From: Berghia stephanieae
Lineage: Eukaryota; Mollusca; Gastropoda; Nudibranchia; Aeolidiidae
Assembly (NCBI GenBank): GCA_034508935.3
Contig: CM067448.1
Location: forward strand, 54,431,432 to 54,495,431
DNA: 64,000 nt
Reading direction: 5' to 3'
Shown here: positions 35,415 to 46,077 of the stretch, piece after piece
Layout: every line of letters starts with the position of its first letter
Numbering within the stretch: position 1 is the first letter of the stretch
Made by a program: the position numbers and the translations under genes
The notes under the pieces: model-generated
Database searches by the model: none
What the model was told of the DNA's origin: nothing
The model's input: only the letters and a program-made list of their open reading frames with translations

Positions 35415-38400
35415 AATTTTTTTCTTTCTACGTGTCCATCTGTCTTCTCTTTCCTTGTCAGACTTATTAAGAATTCATTAATTGTAATATAAGTTAATCG
35501 TTCCTCCTCTTTCTTCCAAGTATGATCACAGTCGTATGGTCCACTTGTCGAATCGTCTAATAGACAGAATCATGGAACAGTGTCCTCAGGTCATCCGAAA
35601 TGGAGATCCTGTACACACATATCCAGGTAAGAAAGAGTTTGTGATGCATGGGTGCAAGAGTGCCGGCTACAGCCGGCCTGCCGGCCGATTGGATTACAGA
35701 AAAAAACGTCGCCGGCTTTTTGCAATGTGGATTTGATAGATTTTTAATTTTTTTCTGTGCAACTTGTGACAAAAAACTTAACAAATTACTGCATTACAAC
35801 CTTTGGATTAAGCACACAACAATTGTGGACTACTATTATGAAGACTAGATGCTGAGAACAAGTCTTGAGAACAAGACTCCAAATGACGAGGTAAGTCGTG
35901 AATCTTGTAGGCTTTTTCAGATTATATGGCTGGTCATAAGTAGGCTTGCAGGCTTTTTGAGGTCCAGTTGCTTGCACCCATGGTGATGTCCGTTTATGAC
36001 ATGAGAATATTATATCAGTTTTACTAACTTTTATTTTCAACAAGTATAACTTGTGATCGGAAGAACTTTTTAAAAAATAAATAGTTGATGACATACAGTA
36101 CTCGCTAGAGTCTAGCAAGGTTGCCAATTTTCCATATATTTACGGAATTCAGTGTGTTATAAACCCTCAGTATATTTTTCAATCACCTGCTCAATGGAAA
36201 AAGTAAGTACAAAAAGTCTTTTTACTGGAGTTCAGCGCTCAGAAAGGGGTTGGTCAATGTGTTTGTGTAAAGTTCAGTAAAGTTTTGCCCTCTGAATCAG
36301 CATCCCTGTTGTAGCATGCTCTGGAGAAACCAAAAGGCCTGCTAGAATCCGAGCGTGTCAAAATTCGGTGTTTATAGGAGGTAACCAAAACATTCAGTCT
36401 ACCAGCTTCAGCATGCTGTATTGCAGAACATGCTGGAATTCAGCGAGCTAGAATCCAGGGAGTACCGTATATCCTGCTGCTACAAAAATGTTTCATTGAG
36501 GTTTGTTTTTTATTTTATTATTCCAATTAAAATGTAATGCTCAGTCTCTCAATCATGAAAGCAGAATCATTCATTTACACCACAAAGTTACGCTAACTCA
36601 ACATCTTCATTCATTCATCCCATAGATGAAATTTTTTCTTTAGGGTCTATGCTAAGGGAAGACTGGAATAACCCAGGAATCAGCCGCAATGCAGCGCTGC
36701 AAACTGAGCTAGGGCGAGATGACTTGCTCAAAGCCACACCACACAACGCAGCAGGTATTCGAACTACGTGCCTTTCGGGTATGAAGCAAAGACCGTACCG
36801 CTGAGCCACGCTGCCCCTAAAGTCTGCAAGGCTCTAACTCTTGCAGTTGGATTCAGATACTTTCGATTATATTTTCTAAAATGGTTCAGTTGTCTAGTAT
36901 AATTTAGACATTTTAATTTAGACATTTTCTCAATCTTAGGACAATAAATATTTATGTTTTTTTGTTTCAATATTTCATGTTATTTTGTTTGATTATTCCT
37001 CTGAGAAATGAGCAATGTTTCAAGTCTCTATTTTAATTCACTCCATGGACATTAATTTTTTTAAATATTTTTTTTTCATCCTGCTCCCTTCCAGGTTGTG
37101 TAAATCTGTCATTTGCTTATGTAGAAGGAGAGAGTTTGTTAATGGCATTGAAAGATATCGCTCTTTCCTCTGGAAGGTAAGGAAATTGATGTTTGTTCGC
37201 ACATAAGGTATAATTTCACCAATTAAAAAATTTGTCAATATATATATATATATTTTAAAAATCAAAGATAAATGGTGCTTATGGTCCATATTTGAAGATT
37301 TTTACTTGAAACAGCTTCCAACATTTGAGCTTCATTAAACAGCTCAGTTGGTAGAGCACTCGCTTCACAATCAAAGGGACTAAGATTGACCTGGGTGCAG
37401 TCCAGAGTTTTTTCTGTCCACCCAGCAGTGATTGGGTAGCTGGGTCTGTTAGATCTTGCTGAAAGTACTTTGCTGCGATAGACCAGCGACCTATCCAAAA
37501 GGTAGCAAGCAATTGCCATTGTCCGTTTCACGCTATAGAAACCAGGATAAACTCCGGCTCCATGGGTCGCATGGCTCTGAAGGACTACTTTATTTTTTAT
37601 TTTTTTTAAATTATTGCTATAGAATACAATAAAATCTTAGTAACTCACCCTTCAATAATCACAACTGTACAGCCAGCATGGACTATGTTTAGTTGAAACC
37701 ACTAAACGTGCTCAAAGCACTTTACAAGGGGTCCCTGGCCAACAGCAACACATAACATGTAGGACGAGACATGACGCCTGTCAGGCGATATTACAAATTT
37801 TTGGGACAGAGACAACGCTGTTAACGGCCAGGTACTCATTTTACACCTGAGTACGGTGAGAGAATGTGAGTAAAGAGCCTTCTCCAAGGACTCAACTATG
37901 CGCCGAGCGAGGCTTGAACCCAGGACCTTCCGATCCGAAAGCGAGTGTCATACCACTAGACCACATAGCCGCACTTAACAAAATAAAAATAAAAAATTGC
38001 ATCTTCCTTGTCATTTCAGTGCCTGCACATCAGCATCCCTCGAACCGTCATACGTACTCCGGGCTATTGGAGCCGATGAAGACCTTGCACATTCATCCAT
38101 CAGGTGATATGAATATGTTATTATTACACTCTCTTCTTTCTTTGTTCCTATTCAAATATGGGTCAGATAAATCTGACAGATTGATAATGTGTAATGAAAA
38201 CAAATAATTTATTGTCTTATATTTTATTCAATTTTAACATTTTGTTTTCTTAAATTTTCTTAGATTATAGAATAAGGTGTTATAATACAATTTTCAACCC
38301 AAATCAGTAACTTATTGACCTCGAGGAAATGTATACTCAGCCTTTTGGCTCTTGGGTCATTCATTATACAGTGCGACACGTATCCCTTGTGCTTGCTCAG

Positions 38401-40352
38401 ATAAATTATTTAAGACGAGGAATCCATGAAAATGAGGAATATGTGAAAATTATACAAAGAAAATAGAGAAATATGTATATTTCAAATATTGAGATTGGTT
38501 GATAATAAGAGGGCGAGGAATGCATTCTGCATTCGGGATATCCGTCAAATTTGTTTATTTTCTCATTTTTTATGCTGAAATTTAAGAGTCTTGAGAAGTG
38601 TGGAGCATCTCCTTCATTCATCAGATGACAAATTTTATATAAACCCTTTTATGCCCACTTGTTTTTAGCAGTTTTTTTTTTATCGAGAAGTCTCTCCATT
38701 ACAAAGCAGTAGAGATAAATGAAGGAGCCATTTCCTCCACTTCATTCTTGTTGCTTCTAAATAGACGTAGTTCCCTTAACTCACTCAATCCTAGAGATTT
38801 TTGCTGCCTTTCAATATTGGAAAAAAAAAGGTATTAAAAATGAGCATGTGCATAGATAGTTTTATTCAACTACCATTAACATGTAAAAACCAAAAACATT
38901 AGCTTTGATAACTAAGCCTATAATTTGTATCATAAAAATGTAATAAATAGGCATGGGGTAAAAGTAACCTGGGTAAACTACGGATATAGTCGGTGTTAGG
39001 GTTGAGTGAGTTAACCCTATCCTTACCAGCCATTTTCAGGATTTTCCACAAAACTTCTCACCCAACTAACACAAAATAGATTTTTTATCACTCAGACACA
39101 ATAGCAGTAAAATTCTTGCGAGACATAGTTTCTTTAGCAAATCATGCTCTACAACACTCTGTTCATTTCCTTTAAATTTTATGATGTACAAAAGAGATTT
39201 GAATAGGAAAAAGGTTGGATGTACCATAACGAATGTGACTATTTTCCTGTAGTTGGTAAGGAGAGGGTTAAGTGACCTAACCTAGTTTTCCTTGACAAGT
39301 CAAAGTTCAACGACTCAAAGTAGTAGTACACACAAACTGTGAGTGGTTGTCAGGGTGAGGAGAAGAATAGCAATAAAACTACTGTCTTCAATATTATCTT
39401 TACTCTATTTGTTTACTATGTTGTTCCAACTTCCATTGACCGGATAGAGAGTGGAAGGTCAGAGGTGATGAATTCCTGACCCACTTTTTATTCTTCCCAA
39501 TACTGGAATTAACCATATTAAATATCAATCAGATTTTTATTTTGCTTAGCATTTCATTGATTTAATTTAATTATTTTTTTCTTCTTCTTTTTTGGATGAA
39601 TAAAGCATATTATTATTATTATTATTATTACAGTCCACTCTGGATAATCGCATTACCTTGGGATCAGCGAAAATGTTGCGATTAACCAAAGTTGCAATTA
39701 ACCGAAGTTGAGTTTCCTGTCCACAATTGCAACATTTTACACATATATGGTGAACTCAAACAAGTTGTTGTAAACATTGTTCTTAGTCCACCACAGACTG
39801 AACAATTTGATTGAGGCAAAAACCATATGGCAGCCCTGTATAGATTTTGACAAGGAAAATTAGCTTTGATGCAAGCCAACATCCTATTCAGATTGGATTA
39901 CGGTTCAATCTTTTGTTCTCAACATTTTTAAGAGTCAAAGAGATTAGCCATGATGAGAGACAATAAGCTCTCACCAAACCCGGTGTTGTCAATCCCAATA
40001 CAATGGGTAGCATCACTCACTCTTCTTACAACTCCATTGTCTACCTGTTGTCGAGACCATACCCAGCCCGCTCGTTTCATATCTAATGGTCAAACCCATA
40101 CTGAAAGCTCTGCCCTCTTTTGTCTCTATGACAGTGACAATACACTACTATAGCATTAAACCCCAAACACACTCTCGATTCTTCAACTTGTCGTGATTTC
40201 ACCCATGATTTGCTACATTTTGAAGATGGAAAATTGTTGCGATTAACCGAAGTGACTCTTATATAGAATTAATTCCATTTCTTGTGAATTGTTGCGATTA
40301 ACCAAGTTGCGAATATCCAGAGTCGACTGTATTATTATTATTATTATTATTA

Positions 40353-40433
<81 letters not shown>

Positions 40434-41177
40434 TATGGATCACATTAAACAAAGGATGTGATTTTTTATTTTTTATTTTCAAATGTTTGTATTTCTCAAG
40501 AAAGGCAGATATAATAGTAAGAATGGTTTTGGATTTTTTTTGTGTTTGTTTTTTTTTTGCTTATTATTATAATAAATTATATTTTCAGGTTTGGCATTGG
40601 GCGTTTCACGACAGAAGCAGAAATTGACTTCACTGCACAAAAGTGTATTGATCATGTGAAAAGATTAAGAGAAATGAGGTTTGGCAAATTTTCATTATTT
40701 TATTTACTTTATGTTATTGTCAGTCATTTTTCATTAACTCACTCAATCCTAGAGATTTTTGCTACTTTTCAAAATTGGAAAAAATGTATTAAAAATGAGC
40801 ATGTGCATAGATAGTTTTAAACTACATGTAAAAATGAAAAAACATTAGCTTTGATACTACGCCTATAATTTGTCTCTCAGAACAAGGTTATAAATAGGCA
40901 TGGGGTAAAAGTAACCCGGGTAAACTACGGATATAGTCGGTGTTAGGGTTGATTGAGTTAAGTCCATATTAAAGAAAGAAGGTGTTGTTAGTAGATAAAG
41001 GTCACATTGTTTATTTAAATTCAATTTATATACAACTTAATTCATTCACCTTTCTTTTTTTTTTTTTTTTGGTGGTATTTTTATACTTAAATTGTTATTT
41101 TTATATTCCACAGCCCCTTATGGGAAATGGTACAAGATGGCATCGACCTCAAATCTATTCAATGGACACAACACTGA
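26143..41177 (+). CDS. NFS1: Mitochondrial cysteine desulfurase NFS1
   Basis: Thirteen coding exons: 26143-26266, 27336-27412, 28018-28134, 29273-29410, 32645-32743, 33821-33914, 34305-34439, 34853-35010, 35521-35626, 37095-37176, 38020-38103, 40589-40678, 41114-41177. They sum to 1368 nt (455 aa plus stop; human 457 aa) with every phase agreeing. The enzyme is a PLP-dependent homodimer that takes sulfur from cysteine for Fe-S cluster assembly on ISCU, with ISD11 and ACP, in the matrix. Residues 1-40 are basic and Ser-rich like a mitochondrial presequence. Key motifs: TEHKCVLD (catalytic His154), [20 protein letters not shown] (PLP Lys256), [12 protein letters not shown], and SSGSACTSAS with the persulfide Cys379. 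The C-terminus [14 protein letters not shown] matches the family. The start is the ATG at 26143. Exon 5 is preceded by a 1.3-kb minisatellite built from its own acceptor and first 22 coding bases. All active-site residues are intact. Confidence 0.97.
26399..26616. repeat. Compound (CT)n-(AC)n microsatellite
   Basis: CT tract with scattered CC interruptions followed by about 27 AC units, in NFS1 intron 1. The long Arg/Glu and Cys/Val open frames read from it are artefacts. Confidence 0.95.
26985..27262 (-). repeat. SINE-D copy
   Basis: Near-complete reverse copy. The tRNA-like head is at 27190-27262 and the copy ends 74 bp before NFS1 exon 2. Confidence 0.8.
28168..28474 (-). repeat. SINE-B copy
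   Basis: Reverse copy in NFS1 intron 3, starting 34 bp after the exon 3 donor. Confidence 0.85.
28480..28690. repeat. (AAGAT)n-led repeat, shared with 33045-33300
   Basis: Both blocks begin with AAGATAAGATA and share TATTGAT, AAATTATCATAA, ACAGCAG.TACAAGCAA and CTATAAAAATC. Retroelement 3' end with a pentanucleotide tail is likely. Confidence 0.55.
28936..29235 (-). repeat. SINE-B copy
   Basis: Well preserved reverse copy ending 37 bp before NFS1 exon 4. Confidence 0.87.
29456..29633 (+). repeat. SINE-D, 5' half, split by a LINE
   Basis: Head TAGCTCAGTTGGTAGAGC and GATCGATCC, body up to GCATCCTATCCAAA. The missing 3' half continues after the LINE at 31092. Confidence 0.8.
29634..31091 (-). 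mobile_element. CR1/L2-like LINE, 5'-truncated, antisense in NFS1 intron 4
   Basis: The minus strand encodes reverse-transcriptase motifs: [40 protein letters not shown], the catalytic [30 protein letters not shown], then C-terminal [13 protein letters not shown] and [10 protein letters not shown]. Two overlapping frames (31124-30552 and 30756-29827) imply one frameshift near 30740. The endonuclease domain is missing. The 3' end reads AAGCGCTTAGAG, then CGCTATATAAG, then (ATT)n. The element sits inside a SINE-D copy. Confidence 0.88.
31092..31190 (+). repeat. SINE-D, 3' half
   Basis: Continues the split copy: ATGGCAAGGAATTGC, CCTGGATAAACTCC, GGCTCTGAAGGACTAC. Confidence 0.75.
31304..32666 (+). 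repeat. 47-bp minisatellite made of the NFS1 exon 5 acceptor and exon start
   Basis: Tandem array of 28 units leading directly into exon 5. The unit is AGATAAGATATTGTTACATC plus CACAG, then GAACACAAGTGTGTTTTGGA plus TT: 25 intron-like bases ending in AG, then 22 bases identical to the exon start. Exon-like starts lie at 31331, 31378, 31472, 31519, 31566, 31611, 31659, 31706, 31753 and so on to 32598; the real exon begins at 32645. Left-hand units are diverse (CATCCATAGG, ATGTGTG, TGTGATTTGG variants); right-hand units from about 32175 are almost identical. Confidence 0.95.
33045..33300. repeat. (AAGAT)n-led repeat
   Basis: Starts AAGATAAGATAAGATA then CTTTATTGATCCTG; relative of 28480-28690. 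In NFS1 intron 5. Confidence 0.55.
33508..33775 (+). repeat. SINE-D copy
   Basis: Full-length forward copy, from GGGGGTCCCGATAGCTCAG to GGCTCTGAGGGACTAC, ending about 45 bp before NFS1 exon 6. Confidence 0.85.
34523..34797 (+). repeat. SINE-B copy
   Basis: Forward copy ending in the tail GCGCAATTTAAAAGC, 55 bp before NFS1 exon 8. Confidence 0.83.
35184..35415. repeat. (ATT)n and (CT)n microsatellites
   Basis: Adjacent ATT (35187-35316) and CT (35329-35409) tracts in NFS1 intron 8, about 105 bp before exon 9. Confidence 0.95.
36115..36300. mobile_element. MITE H, partial
   Basis: AGGTTGCCAATTTTCC at the left and CTGGAGTTCAGCGCTC inside match 19742-19930 in opposite orientation. Confidence 0.6.
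36606..36815 (-). repeat. SINE-J copy
   Basis: Reverse copy in NFS1 intron 9; tRNA-like head GTGGCTCAGCGGTACGGTC on the minus strand. Confidence 0.75.
37337..37590 (+). repeat. SINE-D copy
   Basis: Forward copy lacking the first few bases; begins ACAGCTCAGTTGGTAGAGC. In NFS1 intron 10. Confidence 0.8.
37690..37973 (-). repeat. SINE-B copy
   Basis: Reverse copy ending 46 bp before NFS1 exon 11. Confidence 0.85.
38776..39014 (+). mobile_element. MITE C copy
   Basis: TTAACTCACTCAATCCTAG at the left and GGTTGAGTGAGTTAA at the right: inverted ends with TTAA borders. In NFS1 intron 11. Confidence 0.85.
39011..39271. mobile_element. MITE L, piggyBac-like ends
   Basis: TTAACCCTATCCTTACCAGC at the left and GTTGGTAAGGAGAGGGTTAA at the right. 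TTAA borders and CCC-initial inverted ends fit a piggyBac-type MITE. It shares its left TTAA with MITE C. A fragment of the same family is at about 60945-61030. Confidence 0.78.
39631..40329. mobile_element. pogo-like MITE
   Basis: TA-flanked. Left end CAGTCCACTCTGGATAATCG; right end on the minus strand CAGTCGACTCTGGATATTCG. Internal subterminal motif TTGCGATTAACC occurs several times near both ends. Non-coding. Confidence 0.8.
40330..40434. repeat. (ATT)n microsatellite
   Basis: Long ATT tract directly abutting the pogo-like MITE. ATT units also stand on its left side (39610-39630), so the MITE probably inserted into the microsatellite. Confidence 0.9.
40734..40961 (+). mobile_element. MITE C copy
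   Basis: TTAACTCACTCAATCCTAG to GGTTGATTGAGTTAA in NFS1 intron 12. Confidence 0.85.
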
Positions 41178-41353
41178 GACAAGAGATTCTTCATTCCGCT
41201 TTTTATTTTGTTTTATTTCTCTTCCCATTTGGATTATATCAGAAATGTTTACACAGATCACCAATTCCCCCCCCCCCCCCCCCCCCTCTTTTCCCTTTGA
41301 TGCAGCTCGGACGGAGAGAGTCATGCCATTGATGTCTTCATAGATTTCCATTG

Positions 41354-41359
41354 AATAAA
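41354..41359 (+). terminator. NFS1: NFS1 polyadenylation signal
   Basis: AATAAA 177 bp after the NFS1 stop codon, giving a short 3' UTR that includes a poly-C run at about 41267-41286. Confidence 0.6.
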
Positions 41360-41907
41360 ATGACGGTTTTAAGGATTAGTGAGCTTTCCTATACTTTTTC
41401 AAAACTTTTATGTGATGTTTTACCATTAAATAACAATAGGAAATGAAATGGAAGCTTCAATTTATTGAACAAAGATAATGTAGACGTTTCGTGTTTTCCC
41501 TTTAAGTAATCTTTTCTTTTTTTAATCTCTCACCCCCTCCCCCCCGCCTTTCCCAAAAAACGGAACATACCCCTATTTTTCTTTCTTTCCTTTCTTTAAA
41601 TATATTTTTATTTTGCATAGTCAGAGTATTGGATTGTTAGATTAAAATAGAAAACGAATGCTTCTCATTTTTCGTGTAGATGATACTCGTTTTGTTTTTT
41701 TGTTTTTTTTTGGGGTGTGGGGGGGGGGTGTTTGTTTTGTTTTTTTTCATCAGTAGTTGATAATGATAATATTGTTTATATTATTAATGCTTACAATGTA
41801 CAATAGTTGGGCTTTATTATTTGAATACTCAAGTAGACCTGCCACATAAAACATTGAGATCTGATTCAGATTCATTCTTTCTTTCTTTTTTTTTTATTTT
41901 TAAACTA
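41360..41907. other. Intergenic stretch downstream of NFS1
   Basis: T-rich with a short G run near 41721; no gene seen. Confidence 0.5.
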
Positions 41908-42156
41908 CAGTGGAATCCACATAAAGTCAACACTTCTTGTGTTGGTCCCAAGTTTTCTGTTTTCTTTGTAAGTGTGTTGTGTTCCATTGATAATCTATAA
42001 AGTCAACACAGTCAACACTTCTTGTGTTGGTCCCAAGTTTTCTGTGTTCTCTTAAGTGTGTTGTGTTCATTTGATAAGGGATAAAGTCAACCTTGCTTAC
42101 TTAAAGTCAACACATCTTTCTGGTTTGGCAGTGTTGGCTTTATCAGGATTCCACTG
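41908..42156. mobile_element. pogo/Tigger-like MITE
   Basis: Left end CAGTGGAATCCACATAAAG; right end on the minus strand CAGTGGAATCCTGATAAAG. TA follows the right end. It contains two copies of CTTCTTGTGTTGGTCCCAAG. Confidence 0.8.
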
Positions 42157-42204
42157 TACCAATATTATTTGAGATAAGGGCTAGTCATAAATTTGAGAAT
42201 GGCG

Positions 42205-42352
42205 GCTCCTTTAACTTAAAGTTGGTAGAGCACTTATTTTACAAGCAAACAAACTGGTATCGAAATTTCGTAGTCAGGGTTTTCTCTTCCACTTCCAGCA
42301 GTGATTGGAAAGCTGGGTGTGTTAGATATGATGATAAGAACTTTGCTGGGTG
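42205..42352 (+). repeat. SINE-D, diverged partial
   Basis: AAGTTGGTAGAGCACTTA then CAGCAGTGATTGGAAAGCTG. A family A 5' fragment (GGGTGGGGTTCCCAACC) follows at 42353-42400. Confidence 0.6.
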
Positions 42353-42400
42353 GGTGGGGTTCCCAACCTCCAATAATGGGCAGGGAGGTACTTGGTGCCT

Positions 42401-42750
42401 GTGGCAGGTCAACTCAATATAGATACACGTTTTATTTTTATATTTTAATGTTACAAGAATTATTTAGAGACTGGTGAGAAGACAGCTTTGTTTAGTATAG
42501 AAATATGGACGACCATGTGCTGTGCTGGTGCAGCAATGGCTTTGTTATTCCGCTCATTATTACGAGAATTGAATCTGTAAATAAATATAACATACTTCAA
42601 GATAATGTTGTTGCATTTGTTTGTGGTTTTGAGGGGGGGGGGGGGGGGGGGGGGGGGTGGGGATTATTTTGTTTTAAATGGCTTCATAAGTTAATTCTCA
42701 AGATAGATTTTTCCCCTCAATCTTTCAGGAATTGTTAACGTCATCTTTGG
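42401..42750. other. Stretch with a long poly-G run
   Basis: About 25 G at 42632-42657. No gene seen. Confidence 0.6.
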
Positions 42751-43048
42751 GCGGCTATGTGGCATAGTGGTATGACACTTTGCTTTCTGATCGGAATGTC
42801 CTGGGGTCGAGCTTCGCTCAGCGCATAATTGAGTCCTTGGAAAAGACTCTTTACTCACATTCTCTCACCATACTCTGGTGTAAAATGAGTATCTGGCCGT
42901 CAACAGAGTTGTCTTTGTCGGAAACACTGTAATATCGTCTAACAGGCGTCGTGTCTCGTTCTACGTTACGTTGCTGTTGGTCAGGGACCCTTTGTAAAGC
43001 GCTTTGAGCACATGTAGTGGATATTGCGCTATATAAAAGCTCTAATTT
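42751..43048 (+). repeat. SINE-B copy
   Basis: Full-length forward copy, head GCGGCTATGTGGCATAGTGG, tail GCGCTATATAAAAGCTC. Confidence 0.87.
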
Positions 43049-43969
43049 AAAAAGAAACTTTATCTTGGTGTGATAGCGAATCCACTGAAATCCAAGGGAC
43101 ACAACACATCCTAGCAAAGTCTGAAAACTATTCTTCCACTTGGTTATCTCCCTTTTATTTATTCTCTGAACATTTTTTTTTTTACTGGATTGTCTCCCTT
43201 CTTCTTGTTCTACGAGGATGGATAACGTACCTTTATTTTATGACATTAATTAGTTTCCCTTGAACTCTAACTGGCACTCGATTTTCTACACCATCCCCAA
43301 CCTCTCAAGCGTTTCTTTGATAATCATGGGATTATTAGTGACTCAGTATTTGTGTCTGATCTGTTCAATTCCAAGTGATGAGTGTTGCCAGTAACTGGGT
43401 TGGATCATAAATGCAAAGCTCTGATCCCTACGTTGTATCCCTGAGTAAAACACCTTGAATTTATTATCCCACTCTAACCCGATGTCAATGAGTACCTTTG
43501 TGAGGAATGTGTAACGTACTGTATAGAATGGAAAATTGATTCTTCATATCATACGCCTTCAAATTCAAAGCCATTCTACCCACCAGAGTTTATAGATAGT
43601 GTGCGCTTGGCTAAGAAGCTCATAACATTGCCATCCAGAAACATAGACAGAAGAAAAGGTTTACACTTACTTACATATTTATTGATTTTAATTCCATTTC
43701 AGACATAATATAATGACCAAAAAAAAAAGTGAATATCATATATCTAAAATAAACTTAGTATACATAAACATATTTATAAAAATGCTTGCACACAATCAGT
43801 AACGATAGGAGAAGGACATAGAGGAACAAAAAAGATGGAATTATTACCGTTTTAACATCTAAAGGTAAATTGATGAATCAATAATAATAAATAGCAAATA
43901 CCATATTCTCTGTCCTCATTTATTTTCCGAGACATTTTGTAAAATGGGAGAAAAACATAATTAAAAAAA
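43049..43969. other. Intergenic stretch
   Basis: No gene recognised. A reverse fragment of repeat I (AAGAAGCTCATAACATTGCC) is at about 43590-43645. Confidence 0.5.
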
Positions 43970-44130
43970 AAAAAAAAAAGAAATTCCCTTTTTTCATCCG
44001 GGAAATTTGTCTTTAGGGTCTATTCACAGTGAAGACTGGAATGACCCATGCATCAACAAGTGATCGAACTCGGTACCTTTTGGGTACGAAGCAAAGACCG
44101 TACCGCTGAGCCACACTGCTGCCCCCTTGG
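43970..44130 (-). repeat. SINE-J, partial
   Basis: Reverse copy with an internal deletion; retains the tRNA-like head (CGTACCCAAAAGGTACCG on the minus strand). Confidence 0.65.
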
Positions 44131-44189
44131 AAGTAACAACGCTACGACAGCAACGTTTTGAATTGGAATGAAATTCATAAGTGAATATT

Positions 44190-44455
44190 TGTTTTTGTTT
44201 GTTTTTAAGGGTTTTACGGCGCTTGCAACACATTTAGGTCATATCAGCGCCAGTAAAAAGGAAGAAAACGGAATAGTAAAAAGTTCTAGAATTACATTTA
44301 AAGCACAAAAGATAAGGTAAGACAAAGGGGAATGGTTCAAATAGGGAACAGGTGTAGATTCCTAGAGCACACCGTCAAAGTACTTAGTTTGAGATCACCT
44401 AAAAGTCCCATCCAGAAACAAGCACAAGTCCCTACTAAGAGGAATACACTCTGCT
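44190..44455 (-). repeat. Repeat family A, 3' part
   Basis: Starts TTTTTAAGGGTTTTACGGCG and ends AGTCCCTACTAAGAGGAATA. Confidence 0.8.
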
Positions 44456-44965
44456 AGAAGCTGTGAACTGTAAAAAGTACCGAACAAAAAAATAATGATC
44501 ATACAGCTTCCAAAAAAAAATTATTTAAAATCAAATGTTTTGGGTTCACAATCCCTAATTGGATTCAATAGTCTGATGTCACGCCGCCCGGCAATGGCGG
44601 CCATCTTGGTTCTAAACAAAGAAAATCATTCCTTTTTATTCTTCAAGCTGGCTAGAACGTTTCACTTGTCTTGTGATCAGAATGTGTAGTAAAAGTCAAA
44701 ACATGATCAAATTTATGGTTTTTTCCCTCTGGATACGCTTTTATGCTCGCCGGAGAAATATTTTACGGGCATCCGTCATTGTTCCGATAGTTTAGAGCCA
44801 GTGTTGCTAAGTTACCATGCGTCATTAGGAAGGAAGTGACGTTACGACTATTGAATCCTATTTTTTAAAAATTTCAGTCAAAAATGAAAACAGTTCACCA
44901 AGAATGGTGATATTTCCAGTAATATCCCGATGAATGTGAACCATAGGTCTCTGCACGTCCAGTGG
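44456..44965. other. Intergenic stretch with YY1-like motif
   Basis: CAATGGCGGCCATCTTGG at about 44591-44610 resembles a YY1 promoter motif, but no first exon is recognisable on either strand. May belong to an unidentified repeat. Confidence 0.35.
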
Positions 44966-44969
44966 TGAT

Positions 44970-45250
44970 TTTTGTTTTTAAGAGTTTTACTGCGCTTGCA
45001 ACACATTAAGGTCATATCAGCGCCAGTAAAAAGGAAGAAAATGGGATAGTAAAAAGTTCTAGAATTACAATTAAAGCAGCCAAGAGAAAGTAAGACAAAG
45101 GGGAATTGGGAACAAATAGGGATCAGATGTAGAATCCAAGAGCATACCACCGATGTACTTAGTTTGAGATCAACAAAAGTCTCATCCGTACACATGCACA
45201 AAATCCAACAAAGAGGAATACACTCAAATGCTTACATTATACATTAAAAA
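44970..45250 (-). repeat. Repeat family A, 3' part
   Basis: Reverse copy from the TTTTTAAGAGTTTTACTGCG tail to ACATTAAAAATAACAAAT. Confidence 0.8.
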
Positions 45251-45295
45251 TAACAAATATAATAATACATAACAGAGATGATTTACAAGGAAATG

Positions 45296-46035
45296 TTTGT
45301 TTTTGTTTTTAAGGGTTTTACGGCGCTTGCAACACATTTAGGTTATATCAGCGCCAGTAAAAAGGAAGAAAATGGGATAGTAAAAAGTTCTAGAATTACA
45401 ATAAAAGCACACAAGAGTAAGTAAGACAAAGGGGAACTGGGAACAAATAGGGATCAGATGTAGATTCCAAGAGCATACCACCAATGTACTTAGTCTGAGA
45501 TCACCTATAAGTCTCATCCGGACACAAGCACAAAATCCAACAAAGAGGAATACACTCAAATGCTTACATTATACATTAAAAATAAATATAATAATACATA
45601 ACAGAGAGATGATTTACAAGGAAAAAAATATCATCTCCCAAAACAATAACTATGCATTTGACTGTTTCCCTCCCAGCCAGGACTCCGACCAGGGCCAGGA
45701 AAAAAAACCAAGTAATCTCATTCCAAGACAAAGACAGAAAGCATGTTGGAAAATAGATATCTGGGGATAGAAGACACAGTATGTACCTCCCTGCCCGCTA
45801 TGGGAGGTCAGGATCCCCACCCAGATTTACAAGGAAAAAAATATCATCTCCCAAAACAATAACAATGCATTTGACTGTTTCCCTCCCAGCCAGGACTCCG
45901 GCCAGGGCCAGGACAAAACCAAGTAACCTCATTCCAAGACAAAGACTGAAAGAATGTTGGAAAACAGATATAAGGGGATAGAAGACGCAGTATGTACCTC
46001 CCTGCCCACTATGGGAGGTCAGGATCCCCACTCAG
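45296..46035 (-). repeat. Repeat family A, near-complete copy with internal duplication
   Basis: Reverse copy reaching the 5' start (GATCCCCACTCAGC at the right). About 200 bp containing the GATTTACAAGGAAAAAAATA and GGGAGGTCAGGATCCCCAC blocks is present twice (about 45610-45824 and 45825-46035). Confidence 0.8.
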
Positions 46036-46077
46036 CATCTAGTGGTGATTAAGGATGGCAAAGTAGTCGAGGTATAT

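Noticed and set aside
35536-35848. Frames extending past the exon 9 donor of NFS1
   Set aside because: Conserved protein similarity stops exactly at the GT donor at 35627.
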